Source: an uncultured Clostridia bacterium (GTDB lineage Bacteria; Bacillota; Clostridia; Christensenellales; Aristaeellaceae). Taken from it: 64,000 bases of DNA. The notes beneath the pieces are model-generated. The model saw only the letters and a list, made by a program, of their open reading frames with translations, was not told where the DNA came from and searched no databases. A program made the translations under genes and the position numbers. Location of the stretch: assembly GCA_937906775.1 (NCBI GenBank), contig CALCUD010000127.1, positions 1 to 64,000 of the forward strand. Reading direction: 5' to 3'. This document shows, piece after piece, positions 25,910 through 33,543 of the stretch (position 1 is the first letter of the stretch; every line of letters starts with the position of its first letter).

Positions 25910-26005
25910 TCTGCCGGGATTTCTTTACAACATAACGGAAAAAGATCCGTTGACCGGAAGCCGTTCACATGGCCGTCCAATGAGAAAACAGGAGGAGCAG
26001 ACACA

Positions 26006-26236
26006 ATGAAAACGAAAAAGGAACTGAACGCCCTCAAAGAGGAAACCTAACTGACGAACGGGCAGGTTGAAATGGTGACCGGCGGTTCACGTCATGATGG
26101 AAAAGAGAAAATAATCATGAAATGTGACCTGTGCGGTTGGGAGAAGGTGTGGGGAGGCAATTATATGGATAAATATATCAGGTGTCCGAAATGCTCTGCT
26201 CCCGCGTTTCATGGGATTTCCTACTTCGCAGGATAA
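26006..26236 (+). pseudogene. Double-glycine-leader zinc-ribbon peptide interrupted by a stop codon
   Basis: A 77-codon frame with a strong GGAGGAG ribosome site and one in-frame TAA at codon 15 (26048-26050). Codons 1-14 read MKTKKELNALKEET, close to the start of the peptide at 24465. After the stop the frame continues LTNGQVEMVTGG, then a core with MKCDLCGWEKV and IRCPKCSAP, a four-cysteine zinc-ribbon pattern (Cys 40, 43, 60, 63). The reading frame is otherwise intact. Single-base mutation is the simplest cause; read-through, or re-initiation at the ATG of codon 23 that would drop the leader, cannot be excluded. Its terminator is intact. Confidence 0.65.
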
Positions 26237-26245
26237 CGGCAGGCA

Positions 26246-26279
26246 GCATGGACTTTCGGGTCCATGCCTTTCTTTTTGC
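26246..26279 (+). terminator. Terminator, first copy of a 34-bp direct repeat
   Basis: GCATGGAC and GTCCATGC pair around TTTCGG, followed by CTTTCTTTTT. The same 34 bases recur at 28336-28369, on the far side of the amidohydrolase gene, and similarity fades over the next 14 bases. Confidence 0.8.
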
Positions 26280-26324
26280 TTGCAACGCTGCCGCAATACA
26301 GGACACGGATCCATGCGGTTTCCC

Positions 26325-26352
26325 TTGTATTTTCAAAGCAGTGTGATATAAT
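26325..26352 (+). promoter_or_regulatory. Promoter of the amidohydrolase gene
   Basis: TTGTAT, 16-base spacer, TATAAT. Confidence 0.6.
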
Positions 26353-26441
26353 GAACGCAGGGATAAAAATTGAATAATCGCTTCTTGGACGAGGAAGAGT
26401 AAGTTAACCCTTCAGAGCATGATTAAGGAGGAAAGAAGAAC

Positions 26442-28238
26442 ATGAAGAAACTGGTCGCGTTGATCCTGGCGCTCTGTATGCTTACGCTTGCCGCAGCCTG
26501 CTGCGCAGAAACGGCAACAGCGGATGACTCCGGGGCGGACAAAGTGCTTCTTGGGCAAGTCGTAACGATGGATGACAATGGCACCGTCGCGGAAGCGATT
26601 GCCGTAAAAGACGGTAAGATCATCTTTGTCGGGAGTGCTGACGCCGTCGGAGAATATATGGGAGAAGGCACGGAGATCTATGATTACGGGACGAACGTGA
26701 TCTATCCCGGCTTTATTGACGGTCACACCCATCTGGGACTTGTGGCTACCATGCTGGTTGACGGAGCCATGCTTGACGCGGGCATCAAGCTTCGTCAGAA
26801 TGCCGAACTGGTGAAAGCGTATATTGAAGCCAATCCCGGAAAAGAAGTGTATAAGGGATTGAATTTCTGGGTCTTCCCGGATGATGACGACCCGCCTACC
26901 CATGATGTTCTTGATAAATACGCGTCCGATGAAGTTCCGATCATCATCGCCGGCGGCGGCGGACACGCGGCGCTGATGAATCAGAAAGCGATCGAGTATT
27001 TCAATATCAAGGATCTGATCAGCGTATACGGCACAGACGGAATCAAAGTGGATGAAAACGGCGAGCCTACGGGATATCTTGTGGAAACCCCGCGCTTTGA
27101 TCTGTTCCAGCAAATCCCTGTCAGCAAGGAAGAAATGAAAGACTTTTTCCTCTTCTGGCAGGAAAACAGTCTCAAAAACGGATTTACAACGGTCTGTGAC
27201 GCCGGAATCGTTGAAACAGAAAAAATTCCGATGGTCAGCGCGTTCAAGGAACTGGCGGAAGAAGGCAAACTGAAGATCAAGATCCGCGCTCTTTGCGAAA
27301 TCACCGAGACCAATAAGGATCCGATCAAAGAGGTGGATAAGATCGCCCGGCTGGCGTCGGAATGCGACAATGATTATTTCAGGATCACAGGCGTCAAAGT
27401 ATTCCTTGACGGCGTTGTGGAAGCCCTGACAACATGGACATTGAATCCCTATACCGCCGAAGCCGGAAAAGGGGATAACTATTACGGCTATATCAGATGG
27501 AATGAAGACAGAAAAGAAGAACTGACCGAAATCGTCAAATATGCCAATGAAAAAGGCCTGCAGGTCCATATGCATGCGATCGGCGAAGGGGCTGCCAAGT
27601 ACGCGCTTGACTGCTATGAAGCGGCATTCAGGGCTCTTCCCGATATTGACGCGCGCAACGCGGTGGCGCATCTGACCTATGTGACCGAGGATATGCCGAA
27701 ACGTTTTGCGGATAACAAGGTCATCGCCGTCGTGAATCCGACATGGTCCACGTGGAAATACGGAACCAAGGAAGATGAGATCAAGGTCTACGGAGAAACG
27801 GAAGCCCGGAATATGTACAAGATCAGATCCTTCATTGACGCGGGCGCGATGACGAGCTTCCATACCGACAGCGCGGGAACGCCGCTGGAACAGATCTTTG
27901 TTGCCGCGACCAGAAGAACGGTGAAAGACGCGCAGATTGCCCTGGATCGCAGTCAATATTCCGAACTGGCCCTGAATACATATCCCGATGACCTCCGGGG
28001 AATTGAGGAAACCATTGACGGCATCACCAGTCTGAAGTGCCTGACGCGGAATCCCGCGTACCTCCTGAAGGAAGAAAACAATCTCGGCAGCATCGAAGTT
28101 GGTAAAGCGGCTGATTTCACCATTTACAGTGTGGACCTGACGGACAATGATGTGGTTACGAATGTTTCGATGGTCAATGCAGCTCCGCTTTCAGTATTCA
28201 GTAACGGCAGGATGATCTACCCCGCCAACCAGTATTGA
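26442..28238 (+). CDS. Exported YtcJ-like amidohydrolase
   Basis: A 598-residue metal-dependent hydrolase of the amidohydrolase-3 (YtcJ) group. The N-terminus is a signal peptide (MKKLVALILALCMLTL, then AAACCAE, which may be a weak lipobox). Metal-ligand motifs are PGFIDGHTHLGL, VHMHAIGEGA and SFHTDSAGTP, and the C-terminus has the usual LGSIEVGKAADFTIY. Substrates of the group are poorly known (amides or imides). It is a single gene with its own promoter, and it lies between two copies of the same terminator. Its codons are more AT-rich than its neighbours, hinting at acquisition as a unit. Confidence 0.85.
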   Translation: MKKLVALILALCMLTLAAACCAETATADDSGADKVLLGQVVTMDDNGTVAEAIAVKDGKIIFVGSADAVGEYMGEGTEIYDYGTNVIYPGFIDGHTHLGLVATMLVDGAMLDAGIKLRQNAELVKAYIEANPGKEVYKGLNFWVFPDDDDPPTHDVLDKYASDEVPIIIAGGGGHAALMNQKAIEYFNIKDLISVYGTDGIKVDENGEPTGYLVETPRFDLFQQIPVSKEEMKDFFLFWQENSLKNGFTTVCDAGIVETEKIPMVSAFKELAEEGKLKIKIRALCEITETNKDPIKEVDKIARLASECDNDYFRITGVKVFLDGVVEALTTWTLNPYTAEAGKGDNYYGYIRWNEDRKEELTEIVKYANEKGLQVHMHAIGEGAAKYALDCYEAAFRALPDIDARNAVAHLTYVTEDMPKRFADNKVIAVVNPTWSTWKYGTKEDEIKVYGETEARNMYKIRSFIDAGAMTSFHTDSAGTPLEQIFVAATRRTVKDAQIALDRSQYSELALNTYPDDLRGIEETIDGITSLKCLTRNPAYLLKEENNLGSIEVGKAADFTIYSVDLTDNDVVTNVSMVNAAPLSVFSNGRMIYPANQY

Positions 28239-28335
28239 CCGTCGCGGTGAATCATCATTCAGCCAATTGCTTGCTCTTCACGGATTCCGTTGGGGCATGC
28301 ATGAGGAAACTGGACGGCTGAATTCATGACAGAAG

Positions 28336-28369
28336 GCATGGACTTTCGGGTCCATGCCTTTCTTTTTGC
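28336..28369 (+). terminator. Terminator, second copy of the 34-bp direct repeat
   Basis: Identical over 34 bases to 26246-26279. Here the stem is one pair longer (GGCATGGAC with GTCCATGCC). Confidence 0.8.
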
Positions 28370-28393
28370 AGGCAGCGCTGTTTTTTTATTGAT

Positions 28394-29047
28394 TCATTCC
28401 GCCCGGATGAGCTTTTTGATTTCCTCCTGCAACCGCGTCAGGAAAAGCTGTATATGATAACCGTCCGTTGTGGCATGGTGGCAGGTCAATGACAGCGGAA
28501 GCAGTTCCCGGTCACCGGCTGTATCAATCTTCCCGGCCTCGACCGAGGGAAAATAGTAGGGTTTGTTTTCAAAAGAATGTACGGCGAAATGCCTGAAGCT
28601 TACCCACGGTAATACAGATACGGTATAGGAATTCGCCGGAGGCGGCGTCTGCGGCTGGCACAACACCCCGTGATTCGTGCCGTACAATTGTTGATTTTCC
28701 AGATACCGCGCATGGAATACGGACAGATCCGCGTCATATTCCGTCCACATCAGGGAAAATGTCTGATCATCCTCATGGAAAGACGCGTAAAGCGGTGTGA
28801 GTGTATCGTAGTAACCCAGGATACCGTCTTTTTGCGCAACTTTGAATTCGACCTGCTCATTCAGGCATTTCGTAACCAGCCACAGATATGTCGGGAAAAA
28901 CCTGAATCCCCGCTTTTTCAGCGCCGCCCGCAATCCGGTCACATCGAGGTCGACGGTCATCGAATAACCGGTAGGCGCCATCTGCGAAAAATATCGGAAC
29001 ATCTGACCGCGCGGCCAGGTTTGAAGATCGATTGGCGTAAACTGCAT
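28394..29047 (-). CDS. Chloramphenicol acetyltransferase-like (CatA) O-acetyltransferase
   Basis: A 217-residue protein of CatA length and fold. The catalytic histidine motif is LTCHHATTDGYHI (classical CAT: HHxxCDGxH, so Cys is Thr here). Other family marks are FRYFSQMAPTGYSMT near the start and PWVSFRHFAVH. GAGGAGG precedes the ATG at 29047. CAT enzymes transfer acetyl from acetyl-CoA to an alcohol. Many chromosomal homologues in Clostridia do not confer resistance, and no mobile element lies next to it, so chloramphenicol resistance should not be assumed. Confidence 0.82.
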   Translation of the reverse strand: MQFTPIDLQTWPRGQMFRYFSQMAPTGYSMTVDLDVTGLRAALKKRGFRFFPTYLWLVTKCLNEQVEFKVAQKDGILGYYDTLTPLYASFHEDDQTFSLMWTEYDADLSVFHARYLENQQLYGTNHGVLCQPQTPPPANSYTVSVLPWVSFRHFAVHSFENKPYYFPSVEAGKIDTAGDRELLPLSLTCHHATTDGYHIQLFLTRLQEEIKKLIRAE

Positions 29048-29246
29048 TCGGTATTCCTCCTCTCTCTGCATGAAAGATAACAGGACGGAAGGAACGGGGC
29101 AACCTACGTTTCGTAGAGTGAAAAATATTCATCTTCAGCGACGTGTGTTTCACGGTGACGGTTCTTCAGGAACATTGATCATGATTCTTTTTGACTGTTA
29201 TTCCCGTCATGCAACATCAAAAGGCTCGCAGGATCAATTTGCAGAG

Positions 29247-29292
29247 CTTACTTCCGCTTTTGAACTTGTACGACTTACTTCCGCTCTGAACC
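29247..29292 (+). repeat. Pair of direct repeats upstream of the zinc-ribbon leader peptide
   Basis: CTTACTTCCGCT followed by TGAAC occurs twice with a 27-base period, ending 44 bases before the -35 box. Possible regulator site; only two copies. Confidence 0.4.
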
Positions 29293-29336
29293 GGAACTTC
29301 GTTTTGCAAACGGTTTTTCTGATTTTTTTGATCCGG

Positions 29337-29366
29337 TTGTACCTTTGGTTTTTCCGTTCGTATATA
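29337..29366 (+). promoter_or_regulatory. Promoter of the zinc-ribbon leader peptide
   Basis: TTGTAC, 18-base spacer, TATATA, about 105 bases before the start codon. Confidence 0.45.
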
Positions 29367-29471
29367 TGGATGTCCGGGACAGAGAGAGGCGGCAGAATGA
29401 ACCGCCTGTTCTCCGGAACGCAGGCGGGCGGGAAACAGGCCCGGAACAGAAATATGAAGGAGGATATGAAT

Positions 29472-29666
29472 ATGGAAATGAATAGAGAATTGGATCAGAT
29501 CACGGATCAGGAACTGGAACAGATTTACGGAGGAGTCAAATTCAAATATTTCGCGATCGAAAAGTGCTTTGACTGCGGCGAATGGGAGTTCATGCTCTGC
29601 AACCACCAGTGGAAGGAATGCCCCAAATGCCACAGCAAGAATTTCGGTCGGGTATTCGGGATCTGA
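29472..29666 (+). CDS. Double-glycine-leader peptide with zinc-ribbon core
   Basis: A 64-residue peptide. AAGGAGG is 8 bases before the ATG at 29472 (in-frame ATGs at 29466 and 29478 are alternatives). The leader ends TDQELEQIYGG at Gly20-Gly21. The 43-residue core starts VKFKYFAIEK and has CFDCGEWEF and ECPKCHSKNFG, that is Cys pairs 32/35 and 50/53 spaced as in a zinc ribbon, plus Cys43. It resembles the core of the broken peptide at 26006. It has its own promoter and terminator. Whether it is secreted or acts inside the cell is unknown. Confidence 0.75.
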   Translation: MEMNRELDQITDQELEQIYGGVKFKYFAIEKCFDCGEWEFMLCNHQWKECPKCHSKNFGRVFGI

Positions 29667-29716
29667 GACCGGGTGACCGCCTCCCCGGTTTCGCGGGAGA
29701 AGTGAATGATACTCAG

Positions 29717-29748
29717 AAAGCTTCCGGAACACGGTTCACGGAAGCTTT
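29717..29748 (+). terminator. Terminator after the zinc-ribbon leader peptide
   Basis: AAAGCTTCCG pairs with CGGAAGCTTT, followed by more T residues. Confidence 0.7.
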
Positions 29749-29889
29749 TTTGCGTCTGTCCTCCGCGTTTGTTCGCCGGAGCCGGAACATCAGGATGCAG
29801 GACTCCGGACGGCTTTGTTGAATATCAAAAGCAGATCATACGCGGGGATCGGGCTGCGGAGTCCGTCGCGCTTCGGCTGCGGGAATCTT

Positions 29890-29918
29890 TTGACTCATTC
29901 CGCCGGCAATGGTAGAAT
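29890..29918 (+). promoter_or_regulatory. Promoter of the O-acetylation cassette
   Basis: TTGACT, 17-base spacer, TAGAAT, about 30 bases before the first DHHW gene. Confidence 0.6.
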
Positions 29919-29951
29919 ACTCTCCGAGTCTGAAACGCAGGAGGTCCCGTT

Positions 29952-30902
29952 ATGTTCGTCCCGAAGCGTGTTTTATCCGTTCTTTTGATCCTGATCATCA
30001 TGGCGGCGTCTGTTTCGCATGCTGCGGCGGACGCGCTGTACCGGTCGGTCGAGATCGGCGGAATGGAATATCTCATCGAGAACCCGGAACGGTTCTATCA
30101 GCCCGGCTGCATCGCGAAGCAGGCTGAAAGCCTGTATAAAGGTCTGAAGGACCGGCCGGAGATCAGGACCTATGTATATCTGGTCAATTCCTCCCGGACG
30201 GTCGACGTGCTGGGGGATGTTACTGCAGAACCAAAGATGTTCGGAGACATCCGCGCCTGCTTTTCCTCCAGCGTGACCGATTATCTGCGGTTCAATACGC
30301 TGGAGGAATACGGACAGTATTTCTATACCACGGATCATCACTGGAACTATCGGGGATCCTATGCCGGATATCGCGATCTTGTCCGGATGCTGATCGGGGA
30401 GGATGAACCGCTGATCGAGCCTGCGGAAACCGTAACGTTTCCGGTTCGGTTCAACGGGTCGCTGAACAAGAATATCCGGCGGACGGACAGCCGGGAGGAT
30501 TTTACCGTATACCGTTTTGATTATCCCGAAATGAAACTCGAGATTGACGGAAAGCCTAAAAAAAGCTACGGCAACCAGGAGGCCTACTTCGCCGGGAAAT
30601 ATGCTGCCGGATCCAATACGAACCACTACAACAGCTTCTATGGGGGAGAGGTGGGCGTGCTTCATGTGGATACCGGCCGGACAGACCGGGGGAATCTTCT
30701 GGTATTCTCCAACTCGATGTCCGACGCGTTGAATCTGCTGCTGGCCAGTCATTTCAATCATACCTGGATCGTTGACCTCCGGCATTACGGGGGAGGGAAC
30801 GGCAGCTGCCGTATCAGCGATCTGGCGGATAAATGGGGATTTGATCAGGTGCTGATCCTCGGCGACGGGTATTATTTCACGCAGAACTACAGATATCAGT
30901 AA
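29952..30902 (+). CDS. DHHW-family (AlgX/AlgJ-like) exported protein, short form
   Basis: A 316-residue exported protein with a signal peptide (about 1-27, ending HAAA) and AGGAGGT before the ATG. The DHHW motif is TTDHHWNYRGSYAGY, and GNLLVFSNSMSDALN looks like the later conserved block. DHHW proteins are relatives of SGNH acetyltransferases that work with MBOAT proteins to acetylate exported polysaccharides. It lacks about 70 residues found at the start of its neighbour at 30920, including the ELENR motif, so it is an N-terminally reduced paralogue. It is the first gene of a three-gene cassette. Confidence 0.8.
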   Translation: MFVPKRVLSVLLILIIMAASVSHAAADALYRSVEIGGMEYLIENPERFYQPGCIAKQAESLYKGLKDRPEIRTYVYLVNSSRTVDVLGDVTAEPKMFGDIRACFSSSVTDYLRFNTLEEYGQYFYTTDHHWNYRGSYAGYRDLVRMLIGEDEPLIEPAETVTFPVRFNGSLNKNIRRTDSREDFTVYRFDYPEMKLEIDGKPKKSYGNQEAYFAGKYAAGSNTNHYNSFYGGEVGVLHVDTGRTDRGNLLVFSNSMSDALNLLLASHFNHTWIVDLRHYGGGNGSCRISDLADKWGFDQVLILGDGYYFTQNYRYQ

Positions 30903-30919
30903 AAAAAGGGGGCGGGCCG

Positions 30920-32104
30920 ATGAGACGGAGGAACGCGGGAACGGTTGCGCTGTTTGCTCTGACCGTCGCCGTCGCTCTTTTTTTTGTGTTTACGGACCGG
31001 AACACCGTATCGGAACTGGAAAACCGGACGCTGACAGGATTTCCCCGTTTCACTTTTGAAACCTTCCTGTCCGGTGATTTCCAGGATCAGCTGGAGGACG
31101 CGCTGGGAGATCATATGCCTTTTTCGGGGGAGGTCCGCGGTGCGGTCCGCGGCGCGGACGCCGGTGTTCTCCGCTTTCTGCAGGGGATGATATACCGGGC
31201 CGCGCCGGAACTGCGGAATAACTATACCCAGATCGCGGAGGGCTATTATTCCTATGCCGGCGATGCTCACAGGATCGTGGAAAAGCCGGCTCCGGTCACG
31301 GAACTCCCGGAGGGGTTGAAGGCCTTTGCGGAAAAGACGGAAAGGCTGACCGGTGTCCGCAGGTTCCTGTACTGGATCGACAATTCGCGCAGTGTCTCCT
31401 TTGACGACCCGGAAATATCCGTCGGGCGGGAGGAGGTCTTCGCGCTGTTCCCCGGCGCGGCCCGGGACGCCTTTGCCTTTGACGGATATGCGGAATTCTG
31501 CCAATGGTTTTATCAGACGGATCACCACTGGAACCGCGAGGGTTCCTACAGAGGATATACGGAGATCCTCCGTATGCTGCGGCCGGAGGAAACGCCGGTA
31601 TCTGTCGGGGAGGAGATCACCGTTCCTGTGATCTTCAACGGTTCTTATGCCCGGCAGACCAGCCTGCTATGCGCGGACGAGTATTTCGGGATCTACCGTT
31701 TCGATCTGCCGAAGACCGCTGTTACCATGAACGGGAAAAGGGGCGTCTATGGCCGTACGGACGCATATATCAAGGGACGCTACGCGTCTGAACCCCTGAC
31801 GAATCATTATTCCGGATGCTACGGCGGGGAATACGGGGAGATCGTCTATGACAACGGGACATCCGGAAGAGGTGTGCTGCTTCTTGTGGCTTCCTCCTAT
31901 TCCAATCCGATCAACGGGCTTCTTGCTTCGCATTTCGACCGGACCTATGTGATCGATCCCCGTTATTACGCAGAGTGGGCGGGGGAGACTTTTGACCCGG
32001 AAAACTATGCCCGGGAACATGATGTGACCGATTTTCTTCTGCTGGGGGATATTGAGTTTTTCATGAAGGATCTTTCCGGAGCGGCGGAAGGAGGGGAGGC
32101 GTAG
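30920..32104 (+). CDS. DHHW-family (AlgX/AlgJ-like) exported protein, full form
   Basis: A 394-residue paralogue with an N-terminal membrane anchor (TVALFALTVAVALFFVF), the family start motif VSELENRTLTGFPRF, and the DHHW motif YQTDHHWNREGSYRGY. The block GVLLLVASSYSNPINGLLAS matches the one in its neighbour. It should present or transfer acetyl groups to a surface polysaccharide with the MBOAT protein that follows one base after its stop codon. Having two DHHW proteins per MBOAT resembles the alginate system, which also uses several accessory transferases. Confidence 0.85.
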   Translation: MRRRNAGTVALFALTVAVALFFVFTDRNTVSELENRTLTGFPRFTFETFLSGDFQDQLEDALGDHMPFSGEVRGAVRGADAGVLRFLQGMIYRAAPELRNNYTQIAEGYYSYAGDAHRIVEKPAPVTELPEGLKAFAEKTERLTGVRRFLYWIDNSRSVSFDDPEISVGREEVFALFPGAARDAFAFDGYAEFCQWFYQTDHHWNREGSYRGYTEILRMLRPEETPVSVGEEITVPVIFNGSYARQTSLLCADEYFGIYRFDLPKTAVTMNGKRGVYGRTDAYIKGRYASEPLTNHYSGCYGGEYGEIVYDNGTSGRGVLLLVASSYSNPINGLLASHFDRTYVIDPRYYAEWAGETFDPENYAREHDVTDFLLLGDIEFFMKDLSGAAEGGEA

Positions 32105-32105
32105 T

Positions 32106-33500
32106 ATGGTCTTTTCCGGCTTTACCTTCCTGCTGCTGTTTCTTCCTGCTGCGGTGCTCTGCACGATGGCGTTCAGGAATATCCGGGCGAAGAATGCTGT
32201 ACTCTGTGTTTTCTCCCTGGTTTTTTACGCCTGGGGAGAACCGGTCTGCATCCTGCTGATGCTGGCTTCAATCCTTTTCAATTACCTGATCGGGCTGGGG
32301 ATGGAGCGGTTCCCGCGCGGCAGGAGGCCGCTGCTCGTTCTGGCGGTGGCGGTGAACATCGGAGCGATCGTGTTTTTCAAGTATCTGGACCTGCTGCTTT
32401 CCGTGTGGAACGGCATTTCCGGACAGCATGTTCCTCCGGTGGGCATCGCGCTTCCGGTCGGGATCAGCTTTTATACGTTCCAGATCCTCAGCTATGTGAT
32501 CGATGTATATAGGGGAAAAACGGAGCCCCAGCGGAATCTGATCTCTCTGGCCGCTTATATCTCCATGTTCCCGCAGCTGGTGGCCGGACCCATTGTGCGC
32601 TATGAAACCGTCCGGGATCAGCTGAAGGAGCGGCGGGTCACGGCGGCGGATTTTGCCGCCGGTCTTTCCCGGACCGCCGTCGGCCTTGGGAAAAAGGTAT
32701 TGCTGGCCAACCGGATGGCGCTGGTCGCGGACGCGGTGTTCGCCGGCGGAAAGGTCGCGCCCGGCGCCGTGTTGTGGATCGGCGCGGTCTGTTACGCGCT
32801 GCAGATCTACTTTGATTTCTCGGGCTACAGCGACATGGCGATCGGGATGGGACGCATGTTCGGATTCACCTTCCCGGAAAATTTCAATGAGCCGTATCTG
32901 TCCGGATCGATCACGGAATTCTGGCGCAGATGGCATATCAGCCTGTCCTCCTGGTTCCGGGAATATGTCTATATTCCCCTGGGCGGCAATCGCAGAGGGG
33001 CGGCCCGGCAGATTTTCAATCTCCTGACCGTCTGGCTGCTGACCGGCCTGTGGCACGGCGCGTCCTGGAACTTTGCGCTGTGGGGATTGTATTACGGCGC
33101 GCTGCTGATCCTTGAAAAATTTCTGCTGGGGGACCGTATCAGACGGATCCCGGCGTTTTTCAGGCACGCGGGCACGCTGCTGCTGATCCTTCTCGGCTGG
33201 GTGATTTTCCGGGTGGAGGACCTGGGGATGCTCGGCGGGGTCTTTGCGGAGATGTTTTCGTTCCGGGCATCCGGGACTGCACAGTGGTTCCTGGCGGAAG
33301 CGGACGCTTTGCGGGCGCTTTCCGCGCTGCCTGTCGCGATCCTGGCCTGCCTGCCGGTGCGCCGTCTGATCCTGAAACGTTTCGGCGAAAAGCGTTGGAT
33401 CCCGGATGCGGGTCGGATCTGGGCGCTGCTGATCTGGCTCCTGTCCCTTGCCATGCTGCTGGGGGAGAGTTATAATCCCTTTATCTATTTCAGATTCTGA
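32106..33500 (+). CDS. MBOAT-family O-acyltransferase (AlgI/DltB-like)
   Basis: A 464-residue membrane protein with about ten hydrophobic segments. MBOAT hallmarks are present: GISFYTFQILSYVIDVY, FWRRWHISLSSWFREYVYIP, LGGNRRG, and the catalytic His in LTGLWHGASWNFALWG. It should pass acyl groups from cytoplasmic acyl-CoA across the membrane to the DHHW partners. GGAGGGGAGG precedes the ATG. The polysaccharide substrate is not indicated by neighbours. Confidence 0.92.
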   Translation: MVFSGFTFLLLFLPAAVLCTMAFRNIRAKNAVLCVFSLVFYAWGEPVCILLMLASILFNYLIGLGMERFPRGRRPLLVLAVAVNIGAIVFFKYLDLLLSVWNGISGQHVPPVGIALPVGISFYTFQILSYVIDVYRGKTEPQRNLISLAAYISMFPQLVAGPIVRYETVRDQLKERRVTAADFAAGLSRTAVGLGKKVLLANRMALVADAVFAGGKVAPGAVLWIGAVCYALQIYFDFSGYSDMAIGMGRMFGFTFPENFNEPYLSGSITEFWRRWHISLSSWFREYVYIPLGGNRRGAARQIFNLLTVWLLTGLWHGASWNFALWGLYYGALLILEKFLLGDRIRRIPAFFRHAGTLLLILLGWVIFRVEDLGMLGGVFAEMFSFRASGTAQWFLAEADALRALSALPVAILACLPVRRLILKRFGEKRWIPDAGRIWALLIWLLSLAMLLGESYNPFIYFRF

Positions 33501-33543
33501 CCGTTATCCGTTGATGATTCTTTCAGGAAAAGAGGACGCCAAA

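Larger units (their letters stand above)
29048..29471 (+). other. Gene-free stretch before the zinc-ribbon leader peptide
   Basis: No gene is supported here. It is AT-rich in its second half and holds two near-identical blocks (CTTACTTCCGCT...TGAAC) at 29247-29265 and 29274-29292, 27 bases apart, followed by a promoter at 29337-29366. The spacing would suit a tandem activator site. Confidence 0.5.

Noticed and set aside
28394..29047. Acquired chloramphenicol resistance gene
   Set aside because: CatA fold is clear, but there is no mobile element or resistance context, and the motif differs from classical CAT (Thr for Cys).
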